Positions 18,430 to 27,534 of a stretch of DNA of 64,000 nt are shown here, one piece after another (position 1 is the stretch's first letter; each line of letters begins with the position of its first letter). The position numbers and the translations under genes were made by a program. This DNA comes from Caldilineaceae bacterium (lineage in GTDB: Bacteria; Chloroflexota; Anaerolineae; Caldilineales; Caldilineaceae), in NCBI GenBank assembly GCA_958295845.1, contig OY282376.1:3237022-3301021 (forward strand), given 5' to 3'. The notes below the pieces were generated by a model. That model was not told where the DNA came from. It did no database searches and saw only the letters and a program-made list of their open reading frames with translations.

Positions 18430-19338
18430 ATGGCAGCGCAGGTGATGGAAGGCGAACAGACCGACAGCATCCTGGTCAGCGCATGGAAGGGATTTCGTAC
18501 CGGCGTGCGCCTACTTGCCTACAATCGGGTCGGTTTTATCGGGTTCCTTGTCGTAATTTTCATGGTCCTGCTCTCTTACGTTGGGCCGCTGTTCATTGAA
18601 CTGGATACAAAAACGAAAATCGACAAGATCTATATAACCCCGACGGTCGAACATCCTCTGGGGACCGATCATCAGGGCCGGGACATTTGGTCCCAGATTG
18701 TCAACGGCGGCAGAGACGTAATCTATGTGGCGTTTCTGGCAGCGCTGATATCGACGGTGATCGCAGTCGTTTTTGGAACGATGAGCGGCTTCATCGGCGG
18801 ATGGATCGACAGCGCCATCATGTCGGTCACCGATATCATCCTCACGATCCCTCAATTCCCACTTTTGGCCGTGCTGGCTGCCTTCATTTCGCTAAACAGT
18901 CTGACATTCTTGGGCATTCTCATGGGGTTGCTGAATTGGCCAACCCTCCTGCGCGCCTTGCGCGCTCAGGCCCTTTCACTGAAACAACGCGACTTTATCG
19001 AAGCAGCCAGGGCGCTCGACCTGGGCGTATGGCATATCGTCATGCGGGAGATGGTGCCCAACATGATGCCCTATATCGTGGTCAGTTTCGCGTTAGGAAT
19101 GACCTTCGCCGTTTACCAGCAGGCCGGCCTCGTCTTCCTGGGCCTCGTGCCCATCAGCGCCGGCAACTGGAGTGTTATGATCCAGCTGGCATGGGTACGA
19201 GGGGCAATCTTCTATAAGGACAGCGTCTGGTACATCATGGCGCCAATTGTTGCAATCGCCATTCTCCAACTGTCGATCATTTCCATGACCCGCTCGCTGG
19301 AGTTAGTGTTCAATCCGCGACTGCGAGCCAGCGAGTAA
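18430..19338 (+). CDS. ABC transporter permease, DppC/OppC type
   Basis: The 302-residue second permease of the operon begins with a cytoplasmic N-terminus and a first membrane helix (about 37-58), then the family marker PLGTDHQGRDIWSQIVNGGR, and five more hydrophobic segments. The EAA loop is FIEAARALDLGVWHIVMREMVPN. With the preceding permease it forms the membrane channel of an Opp/Dpp-type importer. The ATPase gene starts 21 bases after its stop. In many family members the loop reads xxGAS; here it is ALDLG, a mild variant. Confidence 0.93.
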   Translation: MAAQVMEGEQTDSILVSAWKGFRTGVRLLAYNRVGFIGFLVVIFMVLLSYVGPLFIELDTKTKIDKIYITPTVEHPLGTDHQGRDIWSQIVNGGRDVIYVAFLAALISTVIAVVFGTMSGFIGGWIDSAIMSVTDIILTIPQFPLLAVLAAFISLNSLTFLGILMGLLNWPTLLRALRAQALSLKQRDFIEAARALDLGVWHIVMREMVPNMMPYIVVSFALGMTFAVYQQAGLVFLGLVPISAGNWSVMIQLAWVRGAIFYKDSVWYIMAPIVAIAILQLSIISMTRSLELVFNPRLRASE

Positions 19339-19359
19339 AGGACGCGTTCCAAGTCAACA

Positions 19360-20433
19360 ATGAGCCAATCAACCGACCTTTCCTGGCACCAGAACGTTGA
19401 AGAAAACGGCAGGCAGCCACCTTTGAGCCTGCAAGACGTTCATGTCAGCTATCGCACCCGCAAAGGCAGCGTCCAGGCCGTTCGCGGTGTCACGCTCGAC
19501 TTGCAGGCCGGCGAAAGCCTGGCCCTTATCGGCGAAAGCGGCTCCGGTAAGACGACATTGGGGCTGGGAATCGTGCGCCTCCTGGTCGACACGGCAGAGG
19601 TCAGCCCCGGCAAGATCATTTATCGCCGCGACGGCCGCGAAGTGGATGTGCTATCCCTGGCTGATGGTCCCATGCGCGAGTTCCGCTGGCGCGACTGTGC
19701 CATGGTTTTCCAGTCGGCCCTCAACGCCTTCAATCCTGTGCTCAAAGTGTGGGATCAGGTGTGGGATACCGCCAAAGCCCACCGCTGGAACAACCGTGAG
19801 GAGGTCCGCGAGCGCTTCCTCGACCTTCTCCGCTTCGTCCAATTGGATCCGAGTCGGGTAATCGACGCCTATGCCCACGAATTGAGCGGGGGCATGCGCC
19901 AGCGCACTCTACTGGCGATCTCACTACTGCTCGACCCCCAAATTCTGATCCTCGACGAACCAACGACGGCCCTGGATATCCTCACCCAGCGCACCATTAT
20001 CGATCTGTTGCGAAAGTTGAAGGAAGACCTGCACTTTACCATGCTCTTCATCTCGCACGACCTTGCCATCGCGGCTGAGTTGGCGGACAGAGTGGCGACC
20101 ATGTACGCCGGGCAGGTCGTGGAGCTCGGTCCTGTCGAAGACATTTTCTATCGCCCGCGCCATCCCTACTCTTTGGGGCTGATTCGGGCGGTGCCGACGG
20201 TGACCGGCGGCTTCGAGGAACTTTCTTCTATCCCCGGCTCTCCGCCTGATCTGATCAATCTGCCAACAGGCTGCAAGTTTCATCCCCGCTGCCCGTATGC
20301 GAGTGAACGCTGCAGCAGTGAGGAGCCTAAATTGGAACGCGTCGGCGATAACCACTTCGCCGCCTGCTGGCATACCGATGCCGTGCAGGACGACATCGAG
20401 CGCAACGGGCTGCGCGGCAAGAAGAGATCATGA
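19360..20433 (+). CDS. ABC transporter ATP-binding protein, DppD/OppD type
   Basis: This 357-residue ATPase has Walker A GESGSGKTT (about 57-65), the Q-loop region MVFQSALNAFNP, signature LSGGMRQR, Walker B ILILDEPTTALD and the H-loop FISHDL. After the ATPase core comes the oligopeptide/dipeptide C-terminal domain with its cysteine pattern CKFHPRCPYASERC and a later AACWH, which in the family can bind an iron-sulfur cluster. It pairs with the second ATPase at 20498 to drive one transporter. The gap to the next gene is 64 bases. Confidence 0.94.
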   Translation: MSQSTDLSWHQNVEENGRQPPLSLQDVHVSYRTRKGSVQAVRGVTLDLQAGESLALIGESGSGKTTLGLGIVRLLVDTAEVSPGKIIYRRDGREVDVLSLADGPMREFRWRDCAMVFQSALNAFNPVLKVWDQVWDTAKAHRWNNREEVRERFLDLLRFVQLDPSRVIDAYAHELSGGMRQRTLLAISLLLDPQILILDEPTTALDILTQRTIIDLLRKLKEDLHFTMLFISHDLAIAAELADRVATMYAGQVVELGPVEDIFYRPRHPYSLGLIRAVPTVTGGFEELSSIPGSPPDLINLPTGCKFHPRCPYASERCSSEEPKLERVGDNHFAACWHTDAVQDDIERNGLRGKKRS

Positions 20434-20497
20434 CCGAAACCACGAATTGGGCGGATGTAACGCACAGACACAGCGCGGCCGCTGGAGGCCGCATTAG

Positions 20498-21526
20498 ATG
20501 ACACCGATTCTCCAACTACGAAATGTAACCAGATACTTTGGCAGCGGCCGCGATCGGGTTACTGCCGTCGACTCGATTTCGCTTGACATAGAACCAGGAG
20601 AAATCGTCTGCCTGGTAGGCGAGAGCGGCTGCGGCAAGAGCACCACCGGCCGCATGATCGTTGGTCTGCTGCCGCCCTCGGACGGGCAGATTCTCTACCA
20701 GGGCCAGGACATCTCGGCGATGGACAAGCCCGACTATCAACAATACCGCCGCGCTGTCCAAATCATCCATCAGGACCCATACGCCTCACTTAATCCCACC
20801 CAGACCGTGCGCCAGATGATCATGACCCCGCTGCTGCGCCACCAGTCACAGAGGTCGGCGCAGAATGGTAGCGGCGGCGGCAGAAGATCACGGCGCCGCG
20901 ATGTGGAACGTCGGGCAGCCGAACTGCTGGAAATCGTCGATCTTACACCGGTAGCGGAGTTTCTCGATAAGTATCCTCACCAGTTGAGTGGAGGACAGCG
21001 CCAGCGAGTATCGGTAGCCAGGGCGCTAACTGTGGAGCCGAAATTTATCGTCGCTGACGAAGCCGTTTCGATGGTAGATGTTTCGATTCGGGTAAGCCTG
21101 CTGAACATGCTCTCCCGGCTGAAGGAAGAGTTCGACGTCACCTTCCTCTTCATCACGCACGACTTGGCGCTGGCGAAGTACTTCGCCTGGGAGGGGCGCA
21201 TTACTGTCATGTACCTGGGAAGAATCGTGGAAGAGGGGCCGACGCCCCGCCTGATAACCGACTCTCGTCACCCGTACACACAGGCGCTATTGGGAGCTGT
21301 CCCCGAAGCCGACCCTGAACTGGCAAAGAAAAAGACGCACATTGAACTGCGGAGCGCCGAAATTCCTAGCCTCCTCAATCTGCCGGCAGGCTGTACCTTT
21401 CATCCGCGCTGCCCTTACATCGCCGAGGGCGAGTGCGACACTGTGGTGCCACCGTTGGAACGAATCTCCGAAGGGGGCAGCGTAGCCTGTCCTGTCCGCA
21501 TGTCGGAGCCAACCCAAATAATTTGA
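20498..21526 (+). CDS. ABC transporter ATP-binding protein, DppF/OppF type
   Basis: The 342-residue partner ATPase has Walker A GESGCGKST (about 45-53), Q-loop IHQDPYASLNP, signature LSGGQRQR and H-loop FITHDL. Its Walker B and D-loop read FIVADEAVSMVD where most relatives have DEPVSALD; the catalytic Glu is kept, so activity is expected. A Gly/Ser/Arg-rich insert (about 125-140) interrupts the helical domain. The C-terminal Cys motif CTFHPRCPYIAEGEC is present. It completes the ATPase pair of the operon. Confidence 0.93.
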   Translation: MTPILQLRNVTRYFGSGRDRVTAVDSISLDIEPGEIVCLVGESGCGKSTTGRMIVGLLPPSDGQILYQGQDISAMDKPDYQQYRRAVQIIHQDPYASLNPTQTVRQMIMTPLLRHQSQRSAQNGSGGGRRSRRRDVERRAAELLEIVDLTPVAEFLDKYPHQLSGGQRQRVSVARALTVEPKFIVADEAVSMVDVSIRVSLLNMLSRLKEEFDVTFLFITHDLALAKYFAWEGRITVMYLGRIVEEGPTPRLITDSRHPYTQALLGAVPEADPELAKKKTHIELRSAEIPSLLNLPAGCTFHPRCPYIAEGECDTVVPPLERISEGGSVACPVRMSEPTQII

Positions 21527-21597
21527 AGCTATTGGACGCAGACCGCTTTCCCTCTTCGGATGCGGTATGGGTCCCGATATAGTGAGTCCGAATTCAG

Positions 21598-21789
21598 ATG
21601 GACCCCTTTCTTGGTAGAGCGGCTTTTCACCTTGGGTTCTACATTGCGTTTGTCGCCGGCGCCCTCCTGCTTTTTCTGGACAAAGGGACCGCCGAATATG
21701 TGATAACCCAGTTTACTCTCGGTATTGGGCTAATCTATCTACTCTTGGTTGTGATTCTTGTACAGTGGGGGAAGCGAAGGGAACGGTGA
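21598..21789 (+). CDS. Small two-helix membrane protein in the ABC operon
   Basis: This 63-residue protein has two hydrophobic segments (about 10-27 and 35-56) and ends in the basic tail WGKRRER, predicting both ends in the cytoplasm. It matches no family I know. Its place between the second ATPase and the solute-binding protein of one transporter, in the same direction and with short gaps, suggests a small accessory subunit. The ribosome site is weak (no clear aggag before the ATG), so the call rests on length, hydrophobicity and context. Confidence 0.6.
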   Translation: MDPFLGRAAFHLGFYIAFVAGALLLFLDKGTAEYVITQFTLGIGLIYLLLVVILVQWGKRRER

Positions 21790-21887
21790 TCCAAGCACGC
21801 TGGCGCGCCATGCGCGTTACCGTGCGCGGCCCCGCCCCTTATCCCCCTAATTCCGCACTTTCTCAGATATCCTAAGGAGGATTACGA

Positions 21888-23717
21888 ATGAACCGAAAAA
21901 TCTTACTTGCACTTGCCTTGATCGCGGCGCTTATCATCAGCGCATGCGGCGCGCCCGCGGCCGACACCGGCGGCGGCGAGGCGGCTCCGGCAGCGCAGGA
22001 AGAGGCTGCGCCGGCCGATGCAGAGGGTAGCGGCGTCGCCGAGTTCCATCCGGCCTGGCCCTACGCGCCGCCTCCCACCGGCCACTTCAACACCTGGGTC
22101 ACCAATGGAATGACCCTCGGCATCTATCGCGCCCTCATGGAACCGCCGTTGTTTATGTTCCTTTGGGCCGACGGCAGCTGGATGCCGGTAGCCGGTGAGG
22201 CCTGGGAATGGGTCGATGACGTCACCCTGCGCGTCAGCCTGATTCAGGGCGCGAACTGGAGCGACGGCAGCGCCTTCACCTCGCAGGACGTGGTCGATAC
22301 CTTCTCGATCTCGCGTCTGCTGAGCCAGACCGTCTGGCGCTTCCTCGACGACGTGCAGGCTGTGGACGATCACACGGTTGACTTCATCCTGAGTGGTCCG
22401 TCGACTACTGTGCCCCGCCGCGTGCTGCGCGAGATACACATCACCGCCTCCTCTGTCTATGGCGACTTCGCCCAGCGCACACGCGACCTGGTCGAGGCCG
22501 GCATGACAAACGAGGACGACGATTGGAAGCAGCTGCTGCAGGAGTTCAATGAGCTGCGCCCTGATGAAATGGTTGTACTGGGTCCCTACGCGATCGACCC
22601 AGCCAGCATCACCGAATCCCAGATGATTCTCAACAAGGTTGAGACCTCCTACTGGGCCGACACGGTGCGCTTCGACCGCATGGTCAACTACAACGGTGAG
22701 ACGCCGGTCGTGACGCCTCTCGTCCTTTCCGGCGATGTCGACTATGCCACGCACGGCTTCCCGCCAGCCACAGAGCGCGAGTTCATGTCTCTGGGCTATC
22801 GCATTATCCGAGCCCCGATTTACAGTGGCCCGGCTCTCTACTTCAACCACACGATTCATCCCTTCAACGTGAAAGAGGTGCGGCAAGCCCTCGCCTACGC
22901 CATCAACTTTGAAGAGAACGCCTTCATCTCACTGGCCGAATCGGGAATTGCGCAAGAATGCATGTGTGGATTCTCTGATAACATCACGCCCCTGTGGCTG
23001 AGCGATGACGCGCGAGCCGGTCTGGATCCCTATACGCAGGATCTGGAGAAGGCCGAGCAGATGTTACTCGACATCGGCTTCAGCCGTGATGACGACGGTG
23101 TCTGGATCGACGACACTGGCGCACGCATGGAATGGAACCTGACCGCGCCGGCCGAATACGCCGACTGGTCTGCCGCAGCTGAGAACGTGGCGGAGCAGCT
23201 GACTGCCTTCGGCTTCCAGACAAGCTTCCGCGGCGTGAACTTCCAGCAGCATCCGATCGACATTAATGAGGGCAAGTTCGAGTTGGCGATTCGCGGTTGG
23301 GGCGCAGGCAACCCCCACCCGTCCTTCTCCTACGAGAATGACTTCAGCACCCACAACGCGGCCGCGACCGGCGTGGGCGCATCGGGCGCCGGCAGCATCG
23401 AGCTTCCCGGCATGTCCTTCGACCTGAACGTCAGCACCGACAGCGTTGGCGACGTCGACCTGTGGGCTCTGACAAAAGATGCCGGTTCCGGCGGTGACGC
23501 CGACATGCAGATCGCTGCCCTGGACAAGATCGCCATGGCCTATAACGAACTGCTGCCGCAGATTCCTCTGTGGGAACGCTACGGCAACAACCCGGTACCC
23601 AGTCGCTTTGCCAGCGGATGGCTGCCGGACGGCGATCCGATCTACGTTAACAGCCCGTATGCCGATTCCTTCGTTGTAATCCAGATTCTGACCGGACAGC
23701 TAGGCCCGGCGGAATAG
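21888..23717 (+). CDS. ABC transporter substrate-binding lipoprotein, family 5 (peptide/nickel type)
   Basis: The 609-residue protein begins with a lipoprotein signal ending SAC at Cys20, then an Ala/Glu/Pro-rich linker (about 21-48) typical of Chloroflexota lipoproteins. The rest is a family 5 solute-binding fold: LRVSLIQGANWSDGSAFTSQDVV, a central IIRAPIYSGPALYFNHTIHPF segment with FNVKEVRQALAYAINFE, and the late AIRGWGAGNPHPSF. It would capture the ligand outside and deliver it to the permeases at 17271 and 18430. The ligand (oligopeptide, sugar or other) cannot be predicted. An aaggagg ribosome site precedes the ATG. A hairpin pair follows the gene. Confidence 0.94.
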   Translation: MNRKILLALALIAALIISACGAPAADTGGGEAAPAAQEEAAPADAEGSGVAEFHPAWPYAPPPTGHFNTWVTNGMTLGIYRALMEPPLFMFLWADGSWMPVAGEAWEWVDDVTLRVSLIQGANWSDGSAFTSQDVVDTFSISRLLSQTVWRFLDDVQAVDDHTVDFILSGPSTTVPRRVLREIHITASSVYGDFAQRTRDLVEAGMTNEDDDWKQLLQEFNELRPDEMVVLGPYAIDPASITESQMILNKVETSYWADTVRFDRMVNYNGETPVVTPLVLSGDVDYATHGFPPATEREFMSLGYRIIRAPIYSGPALYFNHTIHPFNVKEVRQALAYAINFEENAFISLAESGIAQECMCGFSDNITPLWLSDDARAGLDPYTQDLEKAEQMLLDIGFSRDDDGVWIDDTGARMEWNLTAPAEYADWSAAAENVAEQLTAFGFQTSFRGVNFQQHPIDINEGKFELAIRGWGAGNPHPSFSYENDFSTHNAAATGVGASGAGSIELPGMSFDLNVSTDSVGDVDLWALTKDAGSGGDADMQIAALDKIAMAYNELLPQIPLWERYGNNPVPSRFASGWLPDGDPIYVNSPYADSFVVIQILTGQLGPAE

Positions 23718-23758
23718 GCGATACGGCAGAGCAAAACCTGTGGTAAAATGAAGGAAGT

Positions 23759-23821
23759 TAGGGCCGACACCGCGGTGTCGGCCCTACGCTTTCAGCCCGG
23801 GCGGACAGACAGGCCCGCCCG
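23759..23821. terminator. Perfect 28-base palindrome plus second hairpin after the ABC operon
   Basis: Positions 23759-23786 form a perfect self-complementary palindrome (arms built on GGGCCGACACC). A second hairpin has arms CGGGCGG (23798-23804) and CCGCCCG (23815-23821) with a 10-base loop. Together they can end transcription of the operon or represent a REP-type unit. No T-run follows. Confidence 0.55.
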
Positions 23822-23865
23822 AACAGATAGCCAGGTACAACGCCTGCGCCATTACAGAGGGCAGC

Positions 23866-24702
23866 ATGAACACTCACTTGACCCAGGAGCAGATAGACTC
23901 ATACCAGCAGAACGGGTTCGTGGTCCTTCACGACTTCCTCAGCCCGGACGAACTGGAAAACTGGCGGCAAGCGGTGGATGGGGCCGTGCGCCAGCGTGGA
24001 AAGCAAAGGATGTTCAACCAGGAAGTGGACGAGGACCGCGAAGAGACCTACTACGACTATGTATTCGTCCAGCGAGTCAATCTCTGGCAGGACAGTCCGG
24101 ACATACGGAGGCATATTCTGGACCCGCGCCTGGGCAAGCTGGCTTCGGATCTGGCCGGCGTGGATGGGGTGCGCCTCTGGCATGACCAGGCACTGATCAA
24201 ACAGCCCTGGGCCAACCCTACCGGCTGGCATCTCGACAACCCGTTCTGGTCATACTCGTCACGTGAGACACTCAGCCTCTGGGTCGCTTTGGATGATGCC
24301 ACGCTACAGAACGGCTGTCTCTACTTCCTGCCCGGCAGCCACAAAACGGCCACGTTCGATAATGTCAGTATCGGCGAAAACATCGGCGACATCTTTCGCG
24401 TCTACCCACAGTGGAAAGACATAATGGCGGCCCCTGCCGAGATGAAAGCCGGTTCCGCCTCCTTTCACAATGGACTTATTGCCCACGGCGCCGGCGCCAA
24501 TATGACCCCGGGCTGGCGGCGTGCGATGACCTGCGGCTTCATGCCCGACGGCTGCACCTTTAACGGCATACAGAACATCCTGAACGACGAGCAGTTCGCC
24601 AGCTACGAGATCGGCGACCTGCTCGAAGACGACCGGCAGAACCCGCTCATCTACCATCGGTCCAAGCCTTACAAGGAAAAACTGGCCGAGCGATTCACTT
24701 GA
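23866..24702 (+). CDS. Phytanoyl-CoA dioxygenase (PhyH) family protein
   Basis: This 278-residue protein is a predicted Fe(II)/2-oxoglutarate-dependent oxygenase. The iron-binding triad is visible: H122-x-D124 in GWHLDNPFW and the distal H207 in IAHGAGAN, with a 2-oxoglutarate-anchoring Arg in WRRAMTCGF shortly after. The opening QEQIDSYQQNGFVVLHDFL is the usual PhyH start. Family members hydroxylate varied small molecules (ectoine, CoA esters, secondary metabolites); the substrate here is unknown. It follows the hairpins after the ABC operon and is probably expressed separately. It is not closely similar to the PhyH proteins at 26653, 42692 or 43615. Confidence 0.9.
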   Translation: MNTHLTQEQIDSYQQNGFVVLHDFLSPDELENWRQAVDGAVRQRGKQRMFNQEVDEDREETYYDYVFVQRVNLWQDSPDIRRHILDPRLGKLASDLAGVDGVRLWHDQALIKQPWANPTGWHLDNPFWSYSSRETLSLWVALDDATLQNGCLYFLPGSHKTATFDNVSIGENIGDIFRVYPQWKDIMAAPAEMKAGSASFHNGLIAHGAGANMTPGWRRAMTCGFMPDGCTFNGIQNILNDEQFASYEIGDLLEDDRQNPLIYHRSKPYKEKLAERFT

Positions 24703-25017
24703 CAGGTGCAGACAAGGAGATTCCGGCAGTGGCTTCGGCCCAGATTTCATCCGCCTGATTCTCGCTCGCACTTCCCTTTGCAACACAGCCATATTGAGAC
24801 TTCTGGGACTGCAGGGCGCCCGAAATCGTCGAAGCAGAGCTGAGAGGGTATCAACGTGATTAGACCTTCGATATCGCTAAGAGAATACCGGAATGCGAAG
24901 GAGGTCAGTTGAAAATCTGTGAATTGCCAGCTACTCATCTGCCCTTTAGCCGCAAAGGACCGTAAGACATCGTTGGCGAAGCTGGACAAAATCGTTCAAC
25001 AAGAAATTTCCGTTTTC

Positions 25018-25074
25018 GCGCGACATGCGTATACATGGCGCGACATTTGTAGACTTGGCGCGACACGGCGCGAC
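25018..25074. repeat. Four GCGCGAC repeats in 10-bp helical phase
   Basis: The motif GCGCGAC begins at 25018, 25038, 25058 and 25068, i.e. spacings of 20, 20 and 10 bases; the first two copies extend to GCGCGACAT and the third to GCGCGACAC. Read on the minus strand the units are TGTCGCGCC, resembling the repeated transposase-binding sites at TGT-starting transposon ends. They could also be a phased protein-binding array. Confidence 0.5.
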
Positions 25075-25529
25075 CCGACCTCGGGCAAATGCATCGGTTT
25101 TGTACAGAACACTGCGGTGTTGACTGAACGATGTAGGACCCCCTCCTATCGCGCGCTTTTCGATGGCTGATTTGGTGTCCGATCTGAGGCGCGATGGCGC
25201 CGGTCAGAAGAAGCCGTCTTTCTCGCCAGCCAATTTTCTGAACAGGAAGGTGAGCATCCGACAGCCGGTGACTTGCCTCCATTCGATCCGACCATAAGCC
25301 ACCAAGAAGAGCGACGTAACACTTCCAAAGTCAAGCAAGAGCAGGGAAACGCACCCCTGGTCCGCCCAAGTCCGCCTCAACTGCCCGGTTCCGAATAAAT
25401 CCCGGGCAACTGCAATGAATCGCGAAAGAATCTCGCCAGGCAGTCTGAACTGTTTGGAGGGCAACCCTTGCAGGCAGTTTTAGGGTCCGATTCTTGGTAC
25501 GATTGGCGTGGGTACATTCAGAGTGCCGA

Positions 25530-25558
25530 TTGACAGTTTTTCCCTGCTATGCTAGCAT
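25530..25558 (+). promoter_or_regulatory. Putative sigma-70-type promoter for the Gfo/Idh-PhyH unit
   Basis: A perfect -35 TTGACA (25530-25535) and a -10-like TAGCAT (25553-25558) lie 17 bases apart, about 75 bases before the start of the oxidoreductase gene at 25632. Confidence 0.55.
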
Positions 25559-25631
25559 TGCCACCAATCTTGAATTCCCACCAGCAGCCCTTAGACTATA
25601 CGAATCCGCTCCACTTTGAGGAGGATGCTTC

Positions 25632-26630
25632 GTGCTGAACGTAGCGATTATTGGATTGGGCAACATCGGCAGAACGCACGCCGGTGTCTACCAGGCCAGC
25701 GAACGCGCCAACCTGGTCGCCGTCTGTGACATGGACAAGAGCATTGCCGACGCGGCCGCGTCGCGCTTTGGCGTTCCCGCCTATTACAGCGTATCGGAAC
25801 TGCTCGACGCGGTTGATTTGGATGCAGTCAGTGTCACCACCGCCGGCCCCGAAAACGGCGGTCATCACTACGAACCAGTGATGGAATGCTTCGATGCAGG
25901 GCTGCATGTATTATGCGAAAAGCCGATTTCCAACAACATCGAACATGCCCGCGCAATGGCGGCCAAGGCCGACGAGACCGGTCTCTATTTCGGCATCAAC
26001 CTCAACCACCGCTTCGTGCCGCCGGCTGCCAAAGCCAAGCAGTGGGTGGATGAGGGCAAGCTGGGCGATCTGCTGCTCATGAACATGACGATGTGGATCG
26101 GCAACCCTAACGACACGTCGCCCTGGTTCCATATTCGCGCCCTCCACCCCCACAGCCTCGACATCATGCGCTACTTCTGTGGCGACGTGAAGCGCGTTCA
26201 CGCCTTCTTCAACCAGGCGCCGGGACGTGTCTGCTACTCCAATGCCCAAGTTAACCTGGAATTTGCCAATGGGGTCGTGGGTCATTTGACAGGCAGCTAT
26301 GACACCAACCCCCGGCACAACCTGGAACGCTGCGAAGTGATGGGGACTGGCGGCCGCTTCGTGCTCGACAACCTGTACCAGGAGTTGACACTCTACCCCC
26401 GCCAGAGCGACGAACTGACCGTCGTGCGCAACAGCATAATGGGCGGCCTCAGCGGCTTCGACGCCACCTTCACCAACCGCATCAATCGCTGGATTGAGCA
26501 GGTGGACGAAGGCGCGCCTCGTGATGAAATCGAGGCCTCCGGTCGCGAAGGGCTGGCCGTGCAGGAGATTATCGAGGCCGCCATCCGCTCTCACCATAGC
26601 GGAAAAGCAGAAGATGTGCCTGCCGTCTGA
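25632..26630 (+). CDS. Gfo/Idh/MocA family oxidoreductase
   Basis: The 332-residue protein begins (GTG, with a gaggagg ribosome site) with the NAD(P)-binding strand VAIIGLGNIGRTHAGVYQ. The conserved EKPISNN motif supplies the catalytic Lys, and a C-terminal alpha/beta domain carries the HPHSLDIMRYF segment with the His typical of inositol and sugar dehydrogenases. It is expected to oxidise or epimerise a sugar or cyclitol. It precedes a PhyH dioxygenase by 22 bases and the sugar ABC importer follows, suggesting a role in breaking down the imported sugar. Another family member is at 32412 at the far end of this block. Confidence 0.92.
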   Translation: MLNVAIIGLGNIGRTHAGVYQASERANLVAVCDMDKSIADAAASRFGVPAYYSVSELLDAVDLDAVSVTTAGPENGGHHYEPVMECFDAGLHVLCEKPISNNIEHARAMAAKADETGLYFGINLNHRFVPPAAKAKQWVDEGKLGDLLLMNMTMWIGNPNDTSPWFHIRALHPHSLDIMRYFCGDVKRVHAFFNQAPGRVCYSNAQVNLEFANGVVGHLTGSYDTNPRHNLERCEVMGTGGRFVLDNLYQELTLYPRQSDELTVVRNSIMGGLSGFDATFTNRINRWIEQVDEGAPRDEIEASGREGLAVQEIIEAAIRSHHSGKAEDVPAV

Positions 26631-26652
26631 CCACTCGTTGCGGGGATGAACA

Positions 26653-27438
26653 ATGGACCAGCACTCTCCAGAAATCCAGGTGCAACTCGATCAGTTGAAC
26701 CGCGATGGTTTCATCTTAATTCCCAACGCGCTGCCCTCTGAGCGGGTGGAACAGTGGAAGACCGTGCTGTACGCTCTCTACGATCGCGGCGCCTATGAAA
26801 TCAGCAACGGCGTAGGCAATGTTGCGTTCGAGAAGCTGCTCGCCCTCGAGCCCGAGTTGTCAGGGGAACTGATTGGACACGAGAGCGTGGCCCCCTACCT
26901 GCAAGCCGTTATGGGAAAGCAGTGCCAGCTGCGCAGTCTGCGCGCCCACGTCAACCCGGCGGACTACCTGCAGGAATGGCACATGGATTTCTCCGACTAT
27001 TACTACCAGTTGGAGAAATCCGAATCGCTGAATCCAACCCGTGGCCTTTGTCTGAACTCCACTTTCTATTTGACCGACAACACACCCGACCGAGCGCGAC
27101 TGACCTTCGTCAAGAACTACTTCGACCGGCCCGTACCTGAGGACCTGATCCCATTCCTGCGCTATACCGAGGATCGAAATGACCCCTTCCAAAGCTGGTG
27201 TGACCATCAGGAGTTAGCACATCTGTACCCGATGGCCGGAGATGCAGTCGTCTTTTATAGCCACATTCCCCACCAGGGCGCAAAAATGGGACCGGATCCC
27301 CAAGGCGAGATTCGCGCCAACATCGTCCTTCACTACCAGCAGAATCCAATGTTTCCCGGCATCAAGTTTGTCAGCAACCCGCAGTTCACATTGGACACGC
27401 TCGGTTACGAAGGTACCTTTCCGTTTGCGGAAAATTGA
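26653..27438 (+). CDS. Phytanoyl-CoA dioxygenase (PhyH) family protein
   Basis: This 261-residue protein has an Fe(II) triad H110-x-D112 (EWHMDFSDYYY) and distal H207 (IPHQGAK), followed by the Arg of GEIRANIVLHYQQ as the likely 2-oxoglutarate anchor. The opening LDQLNRDGFILIPNAL fits the family. It is 22 bases behind the Gfo/Idh gene, so both probably form one transcript ahead of the sugar-binding protein gene at 27535. A role in modifying the transported compound or a product of it is plausible but not shown. The sequence is divergent from the other PhyH proteins in the window. Confidence 0.85.
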   Translation: MDQHSPEIQVQLDQLNRDGFILIPNALPSERVEQWKTVLYALYDRGAYEISNGVGNVAFEKLLALEPELSGELIGHESVAPYLQAVMGKQCQLRSLRAHVNPADYLQEWHMDFSDYYYQLEKSESLNPTRGLCLNSTFYLTDNTPDRARLTFVKNYFDRPVPEDLIPFLRYTEDRNDPFQSWCDHQELAHLYPMAGDAVVFYSHIPHQGAKMGPDPQGEIRANIVLHYQQNPMFPGIKFVSNPQFTLDTLGYEGTFPFAEN

Positions 27439-27534
27439 TCACAAACATTCCTTAGGCCTGCTTCGGCCCCTTGCGACATAGAGCGAAAAGCACGAAATCG
27501 TAATCATTGCAGCCACAACGAAAGGAAAAAGTCT

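Larger units (their letters stand above)
24703..25631. other. Long intergenic region with repeats and a promoter
   Basis: About 930 bases without a recognisable gene. It holds four GCGCGAC repeats (25018-25074) and a good promoter (25530-25558). Frames of 60-115 codons on both strands (for example 25204-25464 minus) show no motifs. It may be the scar of a lost mobile element. Confidence 0.5.

Noticed and set aside
21903..22886. 327-codon minus-strand open frame
   Set aside because: It lies fully inside the substrate-binding protein gene, is rich in His/Arg/Gly as antisense GC-rich frames are, and has no motif.
25018..25074. Short CRISPR-like array
   Set aside because: Repeats are only 7-9 bases with 10-20 base spacing and there are no cas genes.
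25204..25464. Possible small gene in the empty region (minus strand)
   Set aside because: No family, no clear ribosome site, no neighbour support.
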